DNA from: Dermatemys mawii
Taxonomy: Eukaryota; Chordata; Testudines; Dermatemydidae
Assembly: GCA_007922305.1 (NCBI GenBank)
Contig: ML677366.1
Location: 11,345,132 to 11,409,131, forward strand
Reading direction: 5' to 3'
Length of the DNA stretch: 64,000 nucleotides
Under the pieces are notes generated by a model, which made no database searches, was not told the origin of the DNA, and saw only the letters and a list, made by a program, of their open reading frames with translations. Positions within the stretch are counted from its first letter, which is position 1. Every line of letters starts with the position of its first letter. Below, in pieces: positions 48,626-60,900 of this stretch. The translations under genes were made by a program, and so were the position numbers.

Positions 48626-49893
48626 TATCACTTTGTGTCTAGTTGCGTGGCAAAGCCAAAGTCATATCATGAGGAATATAGGAATTCCAAGAACAATCTT
48701 TACAGGATTTAGAACTCAACTATCCATTTAACAGACAATTAACTGTATTGTACAATGAAAGTTTGCTAAGTGCATTCTCTAGACATCAGGTTAAAAGGCT
48801 ATAAATAATTGTGCTTACAGTGCTTCAATAAGACTCAAATCTATAGGAAACTCACACATCATTTTCCTTAACTAATATGGCTAAAATGCTGGTAAATTCT
48901 AGTAGTTACCATACTCTAGTCTTTAAAGAAAAATTGTCCCCTATTTACACTGCATAATATATACACATTTGGTTTGCAGAATCCCCAACATCATGCCAAT
49001 TTCTCTTAAACAGATCTACACAGAAAAAAATCCCTATTATAGAAATATCCTAAACTCAACACTGTTAAAGAACTGTTGGCTGAACAAGAATGGCATGTCT
49101 CTTCCTAGGGATTGCTCTGGATGCCTTGGATTAGTGGGACTGGTTTTTAGTTTTGTTTTTGTTTTAGATTCTTCTTGGTGAGAACAATATAGAGATTTAA
49201 AATTAGAAATAGAAATAGGATATATTTTTCATTTTAAAAAAATCCCAGCTCAAGAACATGACTAGTTCTGGGTGCTCAACTAGAGATAATATAAAGGGAT
49301 CTGAATTTCAGAAAGCACTGAGCACTTACCCTCTAAAAATCAGGCCCCTGAAAGGTGTCTCAAATCGGGCCACCCAAAATCAAGATATTCCATATCACTA
49401 GTCATTTTTGGAAATCTTGACACCAAAGCTAGACTTAACCTCAGCAGAGTTGGTTTGTTAACTATCTTCCAGTTCTTTTGCAAGCCAGGACAACTTGTGT
49501 TAATTGCCTGAAATAGCTTGGAAATGCAGATGTTTTCTTGCAACTCATCCAAGGCATATAAGGGTTTGAATCTGTTCTCCCACTTGATGCCTGCACACAC
49601 AATGCTGCTGTTAATATTTGTGTCAGTTATGCCCATGCATACATGGGAAGGACAGATCCTTAGTCTCTCTCCAGTGTGGGTTGGATCTAAAGCAAATGAG
49701 CAAAGTTCTGCAGTGTGTATGTACCCTGGTTGCAAAGAGTCAATCGTGGACGGGAAGCGGTCTTAAATTAGGGGATGTTTCCCTCCCCACCCCATAGCTC
49801 AGGTATCAGCAGAAAAGGATAAATGGACATTTTCATTTTTCTAGAAATGGCTCTTTTTTGTAGCTCTTCTTCGTGTTCCTGCTGCCCAATTGC
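48626..49893 (-). other. SV2B: SV2B 3' UTR, proximal part (end not determined)
   Basis: Sequence immediately after the SV2B stop on the transcribed strand must be 3' UTR. I cannot place the cleavage site. AATAAA on the minus strand (TTTATT on the plus strand) occurs near 48490, 48178, 47366 and 46319, and any of these could serve. The interval includes an old dispersed-repeat copy at about 49281-49425. No further coding potential was seen. Confidence 0.5.
49281..49425 (-). repeat. Old sauropsid dispersed repeat ('gcctgattttcagaaagtgctgagcac' family)
   Basis: On the plus strand 'tttcagaaagcactgagcac', 'aaaaatcaggcccctgaaag' and 'caaatcgggccacccaaaat' are typical of the family, also at 5065. 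Confidence 0.55.
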
Positions 49894-50077
49894 TCACATG
49901 AGAACCTGCTCTCGAGTCTCTGGTAGCCTCAGGGCTAACAGGCCTCCTGCAACAAGCACAGAGGAGGCCAGAAGGATAGGAACCACTTTGGTTATCCCAA
50001 CAAAGGAAGCAAAGATAGAATTCCCCAGGATGGCACCAAACTTGCAGAGACCGTGGAGGATGCCAAAGGCTGTTGAT
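49894..50077 (-). CDS. SV2B: SV2B last coding exon: TM11, TM12 and C-terminus
   Basis: This 184-nt coding part begins after ctctcctgcag and encodes STAFGILHGLCKFGAILG (TM11), FVGITKVVPILLASSVLVAG (TM12 start) and the tail LALRLPETREQVLM followed by TGA at 49896-49894. The first base pair of codons joins the previous exon as AG|A (Arg). The exon continues leftward as 3' UTR. The tail matches the vertebrate SV2B C-terminus as I remember it. Confidence 0.96.
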
Positions 50078-53000
50078 CTGCAGGAGAGGAAGAGCAGAAA
50101 GTATGATTAGGAGTCAGACAGGACTGCGGGTTATTTGACTGGCTGCACCATCGCTAAAGGAGAGTTGGATCATTGCATGACTTCCCTAATATTAGCGGCC
50201 CCTATTCTAATTGTACGATGACACAACGAGTACTGCCAGCATCCAGGGTGGTAATGGTTACGCTCTTAATGAAGCCTGATTTGAGCTAGGGAAGTTAAAG
50301 AAACCTCATGCATCAGAGCACATGCTGTTCGCCTGCAATTGTCAACAAAGAATTTCCCCATCCCCACAAGTGCAGACTGGAACATTTGCTCAGGTGCATG
50401 TCATAGAACATCCAACTTCCTTTGAAAAAAAATCACATACTGACCACTGCTGATGTTGGGATAGCAAGCTGAGTAGACCAACAGTCTGATCTGATATGCA
50501 GAGTCTATGCTCCCAGCAAGTAACTGGAGCCAGGCTGAATGAATGCCCCTGAGCTTTTTGTTGCAGAGACATAGGCAGCGTGTATTTGGCAGGCCTTACT
50601 TATTTTCACACCACTGTCTCTTGGAGTTCACACATGTTTAATTTGTGCCTCAGCTGAGTCCCGGCACCTATGGGCCAGGCAGTTCAGAGCCCTGGCACTT
50701 CCGGGTTTGCTGCATCACTTATGAAAGTAAAAAGTTGCTTGAGTCCCAGTACCTAATTGCTTGAGCACTGACCACTGGCCCCTCTTTCACTACAAATACA
50801 GCACTGAGTTCATGTCATGGATAAATGTTTTGTTGTAGACATAAAGCGATGGATCCGCCTTACTCTAGAGCTTGTCAAAGCGGCTCCAAGTGCTGGTTAG
50901 AGTGGGTGGCCCCTGGAGAGTCACAGAATGCTCCCACAGACCCTGAGCCACCCAACAGCCGAGGCCATTGCTGTCACAGCACAGTCTCAGTACTCCCCTC
51001 ACAGCTGTCATCAATAGATTGAAGAGGGCAGAAGAGACTTGCCACTATCCTGATACAGACAGGCATATCTCTCAAAAACTCACGCCTGAAACCTGAATAT
51101 GGTGCCTCATTTCCCAAAGCCACTTCTTTATGGGTTCTCTGCAAGAGCTGGAAGCTAAAATAATGAGGAGTGGTACACTGTGACAAGAGACTGGAGGACA
51201 CATTTCCAAAGGGCTTCAACCTGTCCCCTGATCACATGCATGCACCTGACACAGTCTTCGTATACAAGTTCTATCTGTGTGTAATTTACGCTTGCCTGCA
51301 CAAATTCACGCACACTAGTTATATTACATGTAGAACAGAGCTGGGCGAAGTTTTTCAGAAAACAGTTTATTGGATAGAAAATGCAGTTTGGGTCAACTGG
51401 AAAATATTTGTGAATTTGACACACATAGTTTTGGCCATTCACAAAACAGCCAGAGGAAGAGGAGGAGGGATTACTACTATCAGCATCCCCCGATCTGCAT
51501 CTTCACATCACCGTTAGCCCAGTGGGTAGGGCACTTACCAGAGATGTAGAAGACTCACTTTCAAATCCTCCCTGCCTCCCCAGAACTTTTCTTTGATTCA
51601 CTGACCGTTCTGAAAATCTTTAGATTCATTTAGACCCAAACTGTTTGGAGGTTCTCTAATTCTTCCCCCCACCCACCCCCCAAATTGCCACCAAACCAAA
51701 AAAACAGTTGTTTCCCCCTTCTACTTCTGAATACCTGTGCTGATAAAAGGTAGCCACAAGAATAGTAGGACCCCTGAGATTTATTTTTAAAAAAACTCCT
51801 TCCATTACATATGTTTTAATTCAGTAATGGGTTCTTAAGATGTGAACGTGGCTGAACCTGAAGTCAGAGAATAAAAATCAAAGAGAAGCATATTCGTAGC
51901 ACAGTTACCTTTTACTGGTGGGATACAGTTCCACGGTGATCACATCCAGGGCATTCCAGGCAGCAATGCTGGCCCCACAGAACAGACACTGCAAGCCAAT
52001 CATCGCAGACTCACTGTTGCCAAAGAACAAAAAGAAGCAGCACACTGCAGAAAACAGCATCGAGCCACCTGCCAGGGAAGTAAGGAGAAAAAGCTTGACA
52101 TCATTCTCTTGGCATCTCTGGGCAGCCAAATCCACCATTAATAAGAAGAGTCTTCAGATGGTGGATTTGCTTCCTAGAGATGAGTGAGCTCCTCAAGATT
52201 CACCTCTTTGGGGCCAGGAAACCAGCTGGAAATTTCCTGGTACCAGGCTGATATCACCCAAAACCTCACCCTGCAGATACCACACACATGGGCTCTCTCG
52301 CATGGTATTGCAGAGTTCCAGCTGGACCCAGGAAGAGCAGGGGAAAGTAAACATGAACACCAATGAATGAGAAGAGTTGGCTGAAGGTTGCTGAAGTCGA
52401 AAAATGGTTTGAGGTTTGGGTAAGGAGTTAGGGCAGGTTCTATTGTATTCAAATCACCTGGCTCACCCGTAGTCTCAGGATTAATTTGCAGTCTATAATT
52501 AAGGGATATACCCCAAGTGCTTTATACAGTTACACTGTTATTTGACTGTCTGACACATTTTATGCACAAGCCCAAGGGAGAAAGTGAGAACATTCATGTT
52601 CATTAGCCTCAATTCAGGCTCACGGATATAGTGGCTACACTGTTAATATTTGTAAGAGCTAGCTGGGAATTTCCCCTTAGGATGATTTTTCAATGGGTTG
52701 GGTTTTTTTTCCTGTCAGCAAAGCCAAAACCAAGTATTTATTTTGGGTCAGTTTGATTGAATCAAAATATTTTGAATTGTTGAACTGACACTAGATATTC
52801 TAGTTTAGGTCAGTTCAACATAAAACTAAATTTCCTTTGGCACATTGGCTCATGGGAATCATTGTTTGGGTCCCCTTTCTTTCCTATGGGCTGAGCCTGG
52901 CCAGACTACACCTCCCACATTGCTCTGACTAAGTGACATGGTACATCATGAGAGTTGCATAACTTGAGGTATATCATAGGAGATGTAGGTCAGGGAGCAT

Positions 53001-56000
53001 AGTCCATGGGGATAATAGGGACTTCAGGCAACCTGAACTAAAGCTCCCATGAAGCTATGTACCACTACAGGGAAATGGAGTTTAATGTTGAACTGATTGG
53101 AAATGAAGTACTTGTATTTTGAATCAGTTCAACAAACCACAATGAAATATTTCAGCTTGGGCATATCAGAATCTTTTGTTTTGATCAAAAATGCCAAAAC
53201 AAAATGTGGGGGGTTTTGGCTAATTTTTTTTTTCAGAACTTTTCATTCTGTGAAAAGTTTCAATAGTTCAACTTTTTGTCCCAATTTGGGCTGAAAAGGA
53301 ATGTTGACCAATCAGAATTTCCTGCAGTTAGGAAATTCTGATTTTTATTTAGCTCTACCATTTGCCAGCTATTCCCATTTTTTCACAGGACACTTCTGGT
53401 TTGGTTGGGCATGTCCCATGCCCATTACAAGAACTCTGAATTCACTTTGATGTTGATACCGCTTGGGGTCACCATCCCACTGTGTGGTGAAACTATATTG
53501 GGACAAGATGACATTAGGTGGCCACTTTGTAAAACAACATCAGAAAATCTCTGTATATGCGTCACAGTCACATAAAATGAAGGTTTAGTCCTACAAAACA
53601 AGAAGGTGATACCTTTATCAGCACGTAGCATAATCAGCAATCCAGTCCATGGATGCTTGATCCAGACCAGAACTTAGGCACAGTAGTAAAGAATCTCTTT
53701 TTATATCAATTACAAACATGCCATGTCTCTTCTCTACCACAAAGGACGATACAGGCATCAGCATCAACACAACCATGCCTAGAGGTCCCAGCTCAGACCA
53801 GAGCCTCATTGTGCTTGAACAAACCCAGAGTGAGAGACAACACTTGCCATTAAGAGCTGACAGTCTAAATAAACAAAATACCTAAAGGGTGGGCATAGAG
53901 CTGCACAGAGAGCAGGAGTGAATTGTGCAAGTTATTACAGTGGGTCAGTTGCAGAGCCAAACATTTCTATAGCCTTTGTAACGCAGCAGGTCCAACTAGA
54001 TGATCACAATGGTCCCTTCTGGCCTTAGGATCTAGGAATCCATAAAATAGGACCCAGATGCCCTTAGTCCTCATCTAGTTCCCTACCCACTGAACCATCA
54101 ACTCCTCTGCTTTATTTGGTATTGGAGTGATTCATTGCACGCTTAGCCGGACCATTTTTCATTTCTGCAGACAGAAACAGAGAGACCTTTGTAGTCACAA
54201 TACCCCTTTATTATGCCCAGAGTCATCCACGCATCCAGCTTTTGATTTGTCAGTTGATCATCATCTTCACTCACCAATCATCTTTATCCTTCCTATTTTG
54301 TCCATGAGCAGTGCTGAGATGATGTTGCCAGGCAACACGGACAAACTACCCAGGAAACTGACCAGATAAATTAGGAAGTCGTTTTCCTGCTCGAAGTCCA
54401 GGTGACATCCCTCCTTTTGGTCCAGGAAGGTGCTGTTTATAAACCTGCACTCGATGAATTTGTTTTCATAAAGATCTGAGAAGGCAAAAGGCAAAGAGTT
54501 GACCCTCAGTGAAGCAGCAACAGCAGCTGGGAATAAGAGTACATTCTCAGAGCTCAGTTTAGATGGAGGCCCACTGGAGTGGAATGGTGTTCCCTGCCTG
54601 AGTGGAGGTAGCTGGGAGCATTATCCCTGAGTAGCCAGAAGCAGGCATACTATATGAAAGGCCACTGAATGCACACATGTAGAACAGATATAAGCCTGTG
54701 CACCTCCTTACGTTAGCTGGTGTGAGGGAACTGGGTCGTGCACATACACCCAAACTGCCTCATAAAGTTTCCTCTGGCTTCTTCAGTGCTGTCACCAGGT
54801 CTCTCATCTCCCTAGTGCTTGGGGAGTATTGGCTACAGCATTATGCCTGCCTTCTGCACTAGAGGGAAGAGGAGCACCCTTTTAATGCACCCATGCTGGA
54901 ACAGCCATAATTTGGCCCTAATTGCTTGGCACTTTAACCAGTGATGAGCAATAGCCCAGCAGCTGGTGCTATCGGCTGCAATTTTCATCGTCCAGTGGTT
55001 TATTTTCTGTTAAAGGGGAAGTGAAACGCTCTTTTTAAATTAATAAACAAATGAATTAAATTAGTTAAGCTGCTTGAGATCCCAAATCAGAAGCTGGATA
55101 TGGGCTGAAAAAATGACTGTTTTCAGCCAAAATTGTTTAATCGGTTCCTCTATTACTTTAACTTGCCAAGATCTGAATTCATTGTTGCAGAAGAAACCCA
55201 GAAAAAGTCAATGACACCATAAGCAGTGCAATCAAGGAAGGATGGGAATCCAGCTGTCTGATCTACTCTACATCCCTCACCAAGTGCTATCTGGAACTAA
55301 AGATGAGATGGAAGCTACAGATGGGAGCAGTCTTAACTGCTGGCAAAATCCTGATCTCAGTGTAAATTTTGTGACTCAGACACATATGTGCTTGGAATGG
55401 TAAGCTCGAGTCTTGAGAGATGGGAAAATCCTAGTTCACCTCACATTTTAAGGCATGTGTAGTATGTAGACCTGGTTCTACAGAAGTTCACCATAGTCAT
55501 GGAGCTAACCTCACAATTGGTTTCTTGTTTGACTTCCCCCTTGTTATTCCCTGATCTCTGTCACAACACAACATGCACTTCTATAGTCCCGCTACAAATT
55601 GTTCACCACAAATCAGACATGCACAGACTAGACCAAGCCAGGAATCCCCTTACCAGTGTTATAGACTAGACCAAGCCAGGAATCCCCTTACCAGTGTTAT
55701 AGACTAGACCAAGCCAGGAATCCCCTTACCAGTGTTATAGAAGACAGTGGATAAAATGGTGCAGTTTTTGAAGAAGGTTTCACTGGATGTCACATCTTCA
55801 AAATAGCAGTCCTCAAACAGCATGTCCTCAAACGTCACATATTTGAGTTTCATCTTAGCAAACCTGCAGGGCATGAAAAGAAGCCCCACCCCAAGCAGCA
55901 GTGAGTAAGCACAAAGCGTCCAGTGAGTATTCCAATAACCTCCTAATGTGTAAAAGATGTGGTCACACAGAGTGACAGTGGTGGTTTCTGGGGTTGTTCC

Positions 56001-57932
56001 TAAGGAAAGGTGGTGTGTGAATGCAAGAAAGGAGTTGTTTTAGTAGACACAGGTCATCTAGGATTCCGTGAACCCGCTCCGGTCCTCAGCGTCCTTACAT
56101 CAAACCAATCCACCCTTTTAGCCAAAGACAATTGGCTACAGCTCCAGTCAACACTACTGCTGGATCAGTTGGAGAAGGTATCACTCAACAGTAATGCATA
56201 GCACTCTCTCTGTCCCTGGGTGAAACCTCTTGTTCCCATTCTTCCTCCTGTTCCCTTGCCAAGGGTAAATAAAAATCTCCTTTATCAAAAGCCATTGGAT
56301 CTACTGGGCTAAGCATGAAGTCTTGGAGGCACAAACACCTAATTTTCAATCCCATCTCTGCCACTGTTTCTCTCTGTGACCTTGGATAACATCTCTGTGC
56401 CTTATTTTCCCATCTGTACAATATGATGGAGGGAATCACCAGATGGCGCTGTTACACATTGTTTCCTGAGTTCTTTTCCTTAGCGTGTGAATGATGTACA
56501 TTGTTGTTAGTATTGGTATGCAGTTTCTTTCTGCAGAGCTGTTGCAAACAGCAATCAAGTTTTCTCCTTGCCTTAATTTCTCAACTAGAGTCCGTTCTTC
56601 AAGCAGAATTGCTTCCTTAGATGAGGCATTGGTACAAAGCTGAGATTTTTAGAAAAAGGGATTGACCTGCATGTTTGTGACTGCCTCTGTTCAAGGACTA
56701 CCGTGTGTAGTGTAAATATAACAATTTAAACTGAGAATATACTCAGGCTCCATATTGCTGATATCTCTTCACATGGCAAGCCAATCTACAAAGTACTGAC
56801 ATCTGCTACCCACTTCTCTGGTGGGTGACCCTACGCTTACTTACCTACAGTATCTCTCAGGGGCATTGTGCAAATGTATTCACTAATATGTGGGGAGTGC
56901 TTTGAAGATGTAAAAGAGTGTGCATATGTAAGTGCAAGTGTTATTGTCCAGGCTAATGAGACCCAGGGCAAGCATCAGATAAAAAAAAGTCTTTGAACAA
57001 AGATTCAGCACCTTAATTTAACTGAGCATTTGCAAGAGAGCCTCGTTTGATGTTTTTACTCCACTAAATTAATGCTACATGCTTCTCAACAGAGGCCTCA
57101 AACAGACATTATTTATGCCCAAAAATTACATGAAGACTAATCAAAGCCCTATGTTCCATACAGAAGGTCTCAGGGGTTACAGCAAAATTGAGGCTGATTT
57201 GCATTTGCTCAGTAATAGCCTGTGAGGCATTTATTCTCCAAGAGCTTTGAAGAGCCCTTTCCCTGCAGTTTGATTTCTGAGCATTCATCTTTAAAGGAGT
57301 TATAAAGCAGTTGCATGGCATCCAGTGAGGTTTTAACTCACTGCCCAGGGCTGAAGGAAAAATGGAGCCATAAGTCATACTAGGATGTGATGCAAGCAGT
57401 GCTGAAAGAAGTCTGAGCAGCTTCTGGGTGAGTTACTGCACTAGGAAAGAACCAAACAGAGGCTGGACTAACCGTTAATAACATGGCTGACGGCTCCTTT
57501 CACCCCAAAGAGATGAATGTCTGGTCACATCCCCACCCGGAGCTCAATTGTGCAGGGTGCCAAGTGCCCTTGATGCCCGCTGAAGTCAGGAGGAGCTGAG
57601 GACATTCAGCAGCTCAGCTAAGAATCAGCCCTTTGCACAATCAAGCTCCCAGTCCCTTCACCAAGACACTGTCCTAATCCTGCCATCCAGTGTCCGGCTG
57701 CTCCCCAGTGGGGAGAAAATAGTTCTGAAGCTACTCCCAAGTGCTACCAAGCAATACCTGATTATATTAACTGTGGCTGAAACTTGCCAGGTTACAGCAG
57801 ATGGGAAAAGAAGCTTATTTCCTTTCACAAATGCTGAAGATCATCGGCCTGTAAGATGGAAAGCAGGACTGAGAAGGCAAAATGAGGGAAGGGAAGCACA
57901 TTTAATACCTGTACTCACATGCATGTACATGT

Positions 57933-57990
<58 letters not shown>

Positions 57991-60900
57991 GTTCAGATAC
58001 AACAACTCTGCCCTCATTGTAGTTTACAAACAAAAAGGATTATGGGATAGGGGGTATTTGGGGGTGTAGTCTATTTACTTTCTGTGGCCAGATCCAAAAG
58101 ATACTCTATTGCATTACAGTCGAAAGGATGGGACACTTGGGAAAGAATTCTCTGCAGTAACTCAGAGCCCTCCCCATGCAGTGTCCCATCACCGGCCACT
58201 GGAGAGATTTGCCACTGGCAGTCGCAGGTCAGCTACATGCCATTGTAGCAGTCCCACCGTACCAGCCCCTCCACAAACTTACCAAGCTCAGTTTGTGCTA
58301 TCTAACAGCCTTGGAGCTGCCCAGGGTTTTGTTGTAGGTTCCCATAGACCAGACCAATAACCATTTTGATTCCTCAATCAGAGAAGTGAAGCTCTAGAAC
58401 AGCCTTCTGAAAGGAGTAGTGGGGGCAAAAAGCCTAACTGGCTTCAAACTGAGCTTGATAAGTTTGTGGAAGGGCTGGTATAGCGACAGGGAATGCCATG
58501 GAGTTGTCAACTACCAGGAGTAAAATAAACTGTGATTGTAGGATGGTAACTCTGGGTCCATAATGCATTCTTCCCAGGAGGCCTGTGTGCAGTTGAGATT
58601 TTAGTGAGTCCAAGTCTATTTGGAAGTATGTGAGTAATTTATGTTGTCATACCTAAAAGGCGATGGGGTAAATTTCCATTTAGACATGTGGACATGGTCC
58701 CTGTAACAGAGTGCTGAGGGCTAGCACTTGAGCCAGCAGCCTGGTCACTGTTTGTACTAATTAGGTTCCCCTAGAAAAAGCCTATTTGGACAGAGGTGTA
58801 CCTGGTTACCAGGCCAGATTGGAGCTAGTGAATCAATGAGCCATTAATAGGGAAGCTGTACAAAAGGGTATAGGAAGGAGTGCTCAGAGGAGGAAGGGAA
58901 GATGGAAGAGAGAAAAACAAACCAACCAGAAAGTTAAAAGAGCCGACAAAGGGGGTACTTGAAGTAGAGTCACCTTATCTCCCCTGCCTTTGGAGAAGGT
59001 GTTAGAAAGTTGAGATACAGCGTGTAAAGGTGTAGACATTGGTAGGTATGGTGGAGGGATTAAAACACAGAAAATAAACTATACAGTGGCATTTAGAAGC
59101 AAGAAGATCGCAGAGCAGTCTGTGTTTGTGGAAAAAGCAGAGGTGTGGCACACTGTCCTGGCACAACCCCCTCCCCCATCATTTTCATTGTTTATATTGT
59201 GGTAGTGCCCAATACATTCTCCATGCCCTACAGATGCAGAAGACACAGTCCCTGCCCCAAACAACTTTCAAACCAAAAAGATCAAAAAGAAAAACTAAAC
59301 CAAGGGAAGGAAGAGAGATACCACGTACAAACTAACCACAGTGATGGCGGACACAGGTCTTGACAGTATCATAGAGACAGATCCTCAGCTGGTGTAAATC
59401 AGCATAGCTCCGTTGACTTCAAAGCATTAACTAAGGATCGGGCCAATATATTTTGTTTTGAGTTGGCAAGGGTGGGTGTGGGAGAAGTTTGTGAGACAGA
59501 TACAAAGTCAGTGGCAAAACTCATATTGACTGTGATGGTGCAGAACGGTGGCCATGGTAAATAGTGACTTTAAGGGAGCACAGAAGTGTTGACTTTCAGG
59601 AAGCAAAAGGGGAAAGTATATTTAAAAAGAAAACAAACCTTTCTTGCCCAGGACCACTAGATGTCAGTGTGTCCTAAGGAAAGAGAAGAAAGCCACCTCT
59701 GGACCCAAAGAGGCCCAGGAGAGTAATTCCTGTTCTGATTCTACATGCACTGGTCCTAGATGAAGAAGGTCCCATCATGAGCCTGTTAGGAGAAGAATTC
59801 TGGGAAAGGAATTCCTCAAAGACACTTCTTTAGGACTGTAGGTGCAGATAAATGGGGTGGCGTGTAGAGAGAGTGGAGTAGAAAGAGCACACGATCTGTA
59901 GAAAGCTGCCCTTGGTGCTCCATGGGTTTGCATGTGGTCTTTCCCACAGAACAAGGGTTAGGCCTAGCTGGGTGAATAATGCAAAAAGAGGGTTCCTACA
60001 AGTATCCGTTCACCTCTTAATTTACATAATGTTGCAACATCTGTGTGCATGGCTTTACTGGGAGCTTGGGGTTTACCTTTCTCAGACATCCAAATGACTA
60101 AGTTCAACTGGCAAAACACATATGCTGAAAACAGATGTCACAGTCAGAAGCATGAGGATTCATAGAAAATGAGTGTGAAATCCACACGTGTGTGTTTTCA
60201 GACCAGAACTGCTTATGCATTCCCTTGTTGCTGCCAGCCTGATGGCAGAGAATTGACATAGGATCATGGGCCCACCTCTTCCTCATCCCTCGCCATATCC
60301 TTTGTGTCACCGTGTCTCCCCAGGAATGTATCCAAGGGATCTGACCACATGCACCGCTGGCACAAATACTACAAACATGGCAATTACAGGTAGCATAAGT
60401 AGGGCCTCACACAATCTATCTGAGGTACTTCTGTGCCTCAAGGGCACCTCACAGCCTTTTAATGGATTTTTCTTCACATCATCCCAAAAGGTAGGGCAGT
60501 GCTATTGCTCCCACTGTACAAATAGGGAACCGAGACAGAGAGAGATTAAGTGATTCACCCCAGGTTATAGTGGAAGTCTGTGGCAGATCAGGGAATTTAA
60601 CTTGGGTCTTACAGGTCACAAGATAGAACGTTAACCACTGGACTATCATTCCTCTCTGCCTGGCCCTAAATCTTCATTTAGACTGGCCCAAGCCTCAAGA
60701 GCAATTAGATTTCCTAGGAAGTTGGCAGCATGACATGAAAGGGACACACATGATGCCTAGGGCCCTATTTATACAGTACCACTAAATACTAGACTGCCTT
60801 GCTATGGAATGGCAAGAAAATGGCCAAGATTTCAATCAAGTTAGATATGTAGTTTTGAGTAGAAATGCATGTCTAATTTCTGCATAAAGTTATTGTTTTG

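Noticed and set aside
51905..52138. Start of the SV2B TM9 exon at the upstream in-frame ATG (MVDLAAQRCQ...)
   Set aside because: The bases right of 52068 are intron: a good acceptor (ccctggcag) and the family alignment (MIG-GSML) place the exon border at 52068.
57933..57989. (CA)n array considered as a CRISPR-like or regulatory array
   Set aside because: A plain dinucleotide microsatellite with no spacers; the window is vertebrate DNA.
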